Assembly: GCA_015485035.1 (NCBI GenBank) | Contig: WFUI01000260.1 | Coordinates: 1-18,690, forward strand | From: Mariprofundus sp. | GTDB taxonomy: Bacteria > Pseudomonadota > Zetaproteobacteria > Mariprofundales > Mariprofundaceae | DNA: 18,690 nucleotides | Reading direction: 5' to 3' | Part shown: positions 15,266 to 18,690 of the stretch, piece after piece | Layout of the letters: the number at the start of each line of letters is the position of its first letter | Numbering within the stretch: position 1 is the first letter of the stretch | Notes under the pieces: model-generated | Seen by the model: the letters and a program-made list of their open reading frames with translations, nothing else | Databases searched by the model: none | Told to the model about the DNA's origin: nothing | Translations under genes and position numbers: made by a program

Positions 15266-15280
15266 AAAATATTCGCGTCC

Positions 15281-15286
15281 GGGAGG
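15281..15286 (+). promoter_or_regulatory. Ribosome binding site deciding the M48 start
   Basis: GGGAGG ends six bases before the ATG at 15293-15295. An in-frame TTG at 15287 touches the site and is therefore an unlikely start. Confidence 0.75.
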
Positions 15287-15292
15287 TTGCAT

Positions 15293-16759
15293 ATGAAATC
15301 ACAACATCGGACTCTCAGCATCGCGGTACTTCTCTTGCTGGTGCTTGCCGCCTGCGCAACCAATCCTGCCACCAAGTCATCCGATTTCGTCATGATGAGC
15401 GAAGAACAGGAACTGGTGCTTGGACAACAGGCTGCTGCCGAAGTTAGCAAATCGCTGCCACTGCTGGATGAAAAAGACCCACTGGTACGTTATGTCGACA
15501 GTGTCGGTCAAAAGCTTGCCGCAGTATCCGACAGGCCAGACTTATTTTATCGTTTCCATGTTGTCGACAATGCCGACATCAATGCCTTCGCCCTGCCCGG
15601 CGGTTATATTTATATTCACCGGGGACTGCTCATCCACATGAACAGTGAAGCCGAGCTCGCCGCAGTGCTCGGACACGAGATCGGTCATGTCACAGCCCGC
15701 CATGCCGTCAAACAATATTCCAAAGCCCAGGCTTATCAACTCGGGGCGATGATCACTTCTATTTTCCTTCCCATTCCACAGGGAGCCTCAATGCTTTCCA
15801 ACCTGATCGCCATGGCTGTCATACGTGGATATGGCCGTGATGCCGAATTGCAGTCGGATGAATTATCGATACGTTATTTAACCCGTGCGGGTTACAATCC
15901 CAACGCCACCATCGGTATTCTGAAAACATTGAAACGCCTCGAAGATATTGATGCACGCGAGAAGAAAGATGCCGGTGACAAGGTTGCAAAATATCATGGT
16001 GCCTTCTCCACACATCCTGAAACCGAAAAGCGTATTAAAGCAGTGGTCGCCAAGGCAGCATTGTCACAGCAGGCAATAGGTATCACAAACCGCCGGGCGC
16101 TATTGGCTGCAATCGATGGCTATCCTTATGGTGACAGTGCAGAACAGGGTGCTGTTGTCGGTCAGCGGTTTCTGCACCCCGACCTCGGTATCCAGCTTAA
16201 ATTTCCGGAAGGCTGGGTGATCACCAATACACCGGCCACCTTGCAGGCACGCTTGCGGAAAAAGGATGTCTATTTTCAACTACAGCTCAAGGAACTGAGA
16301 AAACGCCAGTCTGCCGCGGAAGTATTGCGAAGCATGTTCCCCGGCCGCCATCTGAAAATGCTTGATGATACCGGCACACAGTCCGGCATGCCTTTTGCAC
16401 ATGCTGAAGTGCGCATGTCCGCACCGCATGTCAGTCTGGCCATGATCGATGCCTATGTTTTCCTCAAGGGGGATCAGGCATTTATACTGGCGATGTGGAG
16501 TAAACGTGATGATTTTTCACGTTACCTCAGCGACTTCTCCAGCATTGCGCGCAGCTTTCGCCGCTATGACAGCAAACGTGACGGGGATATACCGCGCATT
16601 GCCCTGCACCACTGGCAAGCCAATGACAGCTGGGAAAGGCTGGCAATAAAAAGCAACCATATCCTTGGCCGGTTTACCGCTGACAAACTGACCGCACTCA
16701 ATGGCATGGATATTACCGAACATCCCCGCACAGGCGATTTGGTTAAAACCGTTCGATAA
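15293..16759 (+). CDS. Outer-membrane M48 metalloprotease lipoprotein (BepA/LoiP-like)
   Basis: Periplasmic zinc protease of the M48 family, which degrades or refolds misassembled outer-membrane proteins in characterised relatives. The 488-residue precursor has a lipoprotein signal with lipobox LAAC (Cys21); Ala at +2 favours the outer membrane. The catalytic motif is HEIGH (His128, Glu129, His132) in AAVLGHEIGHVTARHAVKQY. The third zinc ligand is probably Glu185 in DAELQSDELSIRYL, and NAFALPGGYIYIHRGLL (98-113) is the conserved segment before it. Unlike BepA, the C-terminal half is not an evident TPR array. A beta-rich region (about 290-425) is followed by a LysM-like tail (about 439-488: DSWERLA, DKLTALNGM, GDLVKTVR). 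It ends one base before the convergent hydrolase gene. Confidence 0.92.
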   Translation: MKSQHRTLSIAVLLLLVLAACATNPATKSSDFVMMSEEQELVLGQQAAAEVSKSLPLLDEKDPLVRYVDSVGQKLAAVSDRPDLFYRFHVVDNADINAFALPGGYIYIHRGLLIHMNSEAELAAVLGHEIGHVTARHAVKQYSKAQAYQLGAMITSIFLPIPQGASMLSNLIAMAVIRGYGRDAELQSDELSIRYLTRAGYNPNATIGILKTLKRLEDIDAREKKDAGDKVAKYHGAFSTHPETEKRIKAVVAKAALSQQAIGITNRRALLAAIDGYPYGDSAEQGAVVGQRFLHPDLGIQLKFPEGWVITNTPATLQARLRKKDVYFQLQLKELRKRQSAAEVLRSMFPGRHLKMLDDTGTQSGMPFAHAEVRMSAPHVSLAMIDAYVFLKGDQAFILAMWSKRDDFSRYLSDFSSIARSFRRYDSKRDGDIPRIALHHWQANDSWERLAIKSNHILGRFTADKLTALNGMDITEHPRTGDLVKTVR

Positions 16760-16760
16760 T

Positions 16761-17414
16761 CTACCGGGAGGCAGCCGTACTTTCATGCACAAGAAACGGC
16801 ACATCAGCCAAAAGAGCCGCAGTCATCTGCTCCATGTGGGCAGGGAAGAAATGGCCGGCACCTTCAATGGCATGAAAACTGATATTTGCCTTTCCCCTCA
16901 CACTGGCCTTGACCTGCTCAAACGGTACGATTTCATCAGCCGTGCCGGAAACCACCGTGACAGGCCGGGTCTCGCCCTGCATGAAAGCAAATGACCACAG
17001 ATTCACAGCTGGTGCCACGGCAAACATATGCGACACCCGCGCATCATTCCTGGCTGCCTGCAAACCGGCGTAACAGCCAAATGAGAAACCGGCCAGCCAC
17101 AGCGCCGAATCCGGATGCTGCTCATGCAGCCAGTCCAGTGCAGCCGCCGCATCATCTGCCTCGCCCTGCCCCTCATCCCATTCGCCTTCTGACTGTTCCA
17201 CACCGCGAAAATTAAACCGTAGCACCGAACAACCTGCATCTTCAAAGCTGCGCCCCATCCAGTACACCACCTTGTTACGCATGGTGCCGCCATATAGTGG
17301 ATGCGGATGACAAATAACAACAGCCGGTTTCTCCGCCTCACCCGGTTGATAGAGTGCCTGCAGTATCCCGACAGGCCCCTGAATATTGATGTTTTGATGA
17401 TGATGCCTGCTCAT
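16761..17414 (-). CDS. Alpha/beta hydrolase (HPHP-YGGTM type)
   Basis: Small cytoplasmic alpha/beta-hydrolase, 217 residues, of a widespread family annotated only as hydrolase or putative esterase. The signature CHPHPLYGGTMRNKVVY (35-51) is typical of this family, followed by VLRFNFRGVEQSEGEWDEG (64-82). The nucleophile elbow is GFSFG with Ser111. The acid is Asp160 (SGTADEIVP), and the His is His188 (EGAGHFF). The triad is therefore complete. There is no signal peptide. The ATG start overlaps the TGA of the upstream YffB-like gene (ATGA), implying translational coupling. Natural substrate unknown. Confidence 0.9.
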   Translation of the reverse strand: MSRHHHQNINIQGPVGILQALYQPGEAEKPAVVICHPHPLYGGTMRNKVVYWMGRSFEDAGCSVLRFNFRGVEQSEGEWDEGQGEADDAAAALDWLHEQHPDSALWLAGFSFGCYAGLQAARNDARVSHMFAVAPAVNLWSFAFMQGETRPVTVVSGTADEIVPFEQVKASVRGKANISFHAIEGAGHFFPAHMEQMTAALLADVPFLVHESTAASR

Positions 17415-17764
17415 GCAAAAAGTCCTGCATATTTCTGTTCGGAAAACCCGACCTCAATCGTCTCAGCGACTATGAGTACAGGGCGTTTAATCATCGACGG
17501 ATTTTCGCACATTAATAAGATTGCCCGCTCACGGTTGATTCCCTCTTTATCCGCATCCGCCAGTTTTCTCCAGGTTGTACCGCGCTTGTTCAATAAGGCT
17601 TCCCAACCAAGCTGCTCAACCCAGTGGCTCAGCTGTGCTGCATCGACGCCTTCTTTTTTATAATCATGGAATTGCCAGGGAATTCCATGGCTGTCCAGCC
17701 AGGCTCTGGCTTTTTTAATGGTATCGCAATTGGGAATACCATACATCATCACTACGGGTTTCAT
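17411..17764 (-). CDS. YffB-like ArsC/Spx-family protein
   Basis: Thioredoxin-fold protein of the ArsC family, 117 residues from the chosen start. It matches the E. coli YffB pattern closely: MYGIPNCDTIKKARAWLD with the redox Cys13, FHDYKKEGVD, LGWEALLNKRGTTWRKL and IKRPVLIV (KRP at 93-95). True arsenate reductases carry different active-site arginines, and no ars genes are nearby, so arsenic detoxification should not be inferred; YffB itself has been proposed to be a glutathione-dependent thiol reductase. The longer frame begins at a GTG (17771-17773), but an AAGG site overlapping that GTG and eight bases from the ATG at 17762-17764 supports the shorter form. It overlaps the hydrolase gene by four bases. 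Confidence 0.9.
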   Translation of the reverse strand: MKPVVMMYGIPNCDTIKKARAWLDSHGIPWQFHDYKKEGVDAAQLSHWVEQLGWEALLNKRGTTWRKLADADKEGINRERAILLMCENPSMIKRPVLIVAETIEVGFSEQKYAGLFA

Positions 17765-17772
17765 GTTCTGCA

Positions 17773-17776
17773 CCTT
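17773..17776 (-). promoter_or_regulatory. Ribosome binding site deciding the YffB-like start
   Basis: AAGG on the minus strand ends eight bases before the ATG at 17762-17764. It overlaps the upstream in-frame GTG, which argues against that GTG as the start. Confidence 0.5.
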
Positions 17777-17859
17777 TGTTATTTCTATGGATTCATATTC
17801 AGGAATACACTGATCCCCTCAGAATACGATGAATTAACGCCCCTCCGGCAAGGAAAATA

Positions 17860-18456
17860 TCAATTATCCTGTTCGCGAATAAAAGCGAAAAACTCCTCTG
17901 CACCATCCGATTTGATCGGTGTCACAACCATTTCAATCGAAAACTCGAAACCATCCTGGTGAAGCGCCTGGGTGCGAACCGGTTTATATAACCATGGCCC
18001 GATGCTGTCCTGTTGATAACGCTGTACACCCTGATGGTGATCGTCACGCAAACGTTCGGGGATAATAACATCGAGCTGTTGCCCTATAATTTTGTTTCTG
18101 GGCCAGCCGAACAGTGCTTCCGCACTCCGGTTCCAGCCGTTAATCACCCCGTTTCTATCCATGCTTACATAGGCATCATAGGTGCAATCAATAATCTGGT
18201 GCAGCCGTTCACTTTTCTTGCGCAACTGCTCCTGCAGTTTCTCTTGATGGGCAACGGTTCTGCGGGCATGGATACCAAAACCGATAAACATGGCTGAAAT
18301 CAGCGTACGCATCCATAATTCATTCGGATCAGAACCGAGCAGATTCTCCATAAAACTACCCTGTCCAAAGATAAAGTCGTGGATCAGGGCTTCAGCAGGC
18401 CAGTACAAAACCCCCACCAGAATCCCCAAATGCGCCAGGCTTAATCGCTTCAGCAT
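17860..18456 (-). CDS. Two-helix membrane protein with a single PAS domain, no output domain
   Basis: The 198-residue protein has a membrane segment at about 5-25, a short loop (about 26-44), a second membrane segment at about 47-65, a charged coiled-coil linker (VAHQEKLQEQLRKKSERLHQII) and one PAS domain (about 88-198: DAYVSMDRNGVINGWNRSAEALFGW, then IIGQQLDVIIPERLRDDHHQGVQRY and FSIEMVVTPIKSDGAEEFFAFIRE). This is the front half of a typical sensor kinase or diguanylate cyclase, but the frame stops right after PAS and I see no kinase, GGDEF or EAL sequence in any frame downstream. Met at 18454-18456 is preferred to one six codons upstream because GGGGG lies four bases before it. The PAS ligand is not evident. 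It is followed after 95 bp by the YffB-like gene. Confidence 0.85.
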   Translation of the reverse strand: MLKRLSLAHLGILVGVLYWPAEALIHDFIFGQGSFMENLLGSDPNELWMRTLISAMFIGFGIHARRTVAHQEKLQEQLRKKSERLHQIIDCTYDAYVSMDRNGVINGWNRSAEALFGWPRNKIIGQQLDVIIPERLRDDHHQGVQRYQQDSIGPWLYKPVRTQALHQDGFEFSIEMVVTPIKSDGAEEFFAFIREQDN

Positions 18457-18513
18457 GGTACCCCCTGAAATCATCTGCTTTCCATGGTCAGATACCGTGA
18501 ATATGGCGTTGTA

Positions 18514-18690
18514 TCAGGCCGGATGCAATGCAAATTGCGCAAACAGTTGCCGGGATGATTCCATCTGATCCAGATAGAGTCGCTGAAGATGCAGATCGGC
18601 CGGCTGATCCAGCTGGCCGGACAGGATGGTATGAAAGGCATCATGCCCCAGTAAACTCAGCTGAGTAGTCAAAAACAGATAATCGAGCAC
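18514..18690 (-). CDS. C-terminal end of an unrecognised protein (cut by window edge)
   Basis: An open minus-strand frame of 58 codons runs from the right edge to a TGA at 18514-18516. It encodes a mostly helical, Leu/Gln/His-rich tail (LDYLFLTTQLSLLGHDAFHT through QMESSRQLFAQFALHPA). Codon choice (CTG, GAT, CAG) resembles neighbouring genes, so I take it as real. Its start lies outside the window, and I do not recognise the family. It ends 58 bp before the PAS gene on the same strand and may be in the same transcript. Confidence 0.65.
   Translation of the reverse strand: MLDYLFLTTQLSLLGHDAFHTILSGQLDQPADLHLQRLYLDQMESSRQLFAQFALHPA

Noticed and set aside
17411..17764. Arsenate reductase (arsC) call
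   Set aside because: The sequence follows YffB, not ArsC, around the active site, and no arsenic genes are nearby.
1..18690. Defence island, prophage, insertion sequence, CRISPR or tRNA
   Set aside because: No transposase, integrase, terminal repeats, regularly spaced repeats or tRNA folds were found; gene content is core chromosomal.

Overview
The window reads as core chromosomal DNA of a Gram-negative bacterium, most likely a member of the Pseudomonadota. The reasons are a complete tatA-tatB-tatC operon, an ettA gene of Escherichia coli length, a YffB-type ArsC-like protein, an outer-membrane-type M48 lipoprotein, and a sigma-32-type heat-shock promoter that coexists with HrcA. The order hrcA-grpE-dnaK-dnaJ and a class 1B-type dihydroorotate dehydrogenase argue against an ordinary enteric gammaproteobacterium. 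A Mariprofundus-like zetaproteobacterium is my best guess, but this is inference from gene content only. No RNA gene, insertion sequence, prophage or CRISPR array is visible.

Layout. 1-4134 (minus) is the heat-shock cluster hrcA-grpE-dnaK-dnaJ, with dnaJ cut by the left edge; a sigma-32-like promoter overlapped by a degenerate CIRCE-like operator lies between grpE and dnaK. 4242-4706 (plus) is a small leaderless YkuD L,D-transpeptidase, divergent from hrcA. 4807-6124 (minus) is tatABC with its own promoter. 6208-8673 (minus) is ettA followed by a Rossmann-fold reductase-like gene. 8809-9534 (plus) is a YciK-like short-chain dehydrogenase with altered catalytic residues. 9710-13407 (minus) holds a secreted SYLF-domain protein, a possible 69-residue Cys-rich ORF, and a 903-residue hybrid histidine kinase. 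13535-16759 (plus) holds pyrD, a secreted staphylococcal-nuclease-like enzyme overlapping the end of pyrD, and an M48 lipoprotein. 16761-18456 (minus) holds a membrane PAS protein, a YffB-like protein and an alpha/beta hydrolase, the last two overlapping by four bases. An unrecognised gene enters from the right edge on the minus strand.

Functionally, the left part is protein quality control and export: the DnaK chaperone system, the Tat translocase and, farther right, an M48 envelope protease. The middle and right carry translation-linked (EttA), pyrimidine (PyrD) and signalling functions. I see no clear new defence or biosynthetic system. The best leads are regulatory or small: the dual-control region before dnaK, the Cys-rich ORF with a hairpin around its stop codon next to a hybrid kinase, the symmetric divergent promoter plus palindrome before pyrD, and the PAS protein that lacks an output domain.
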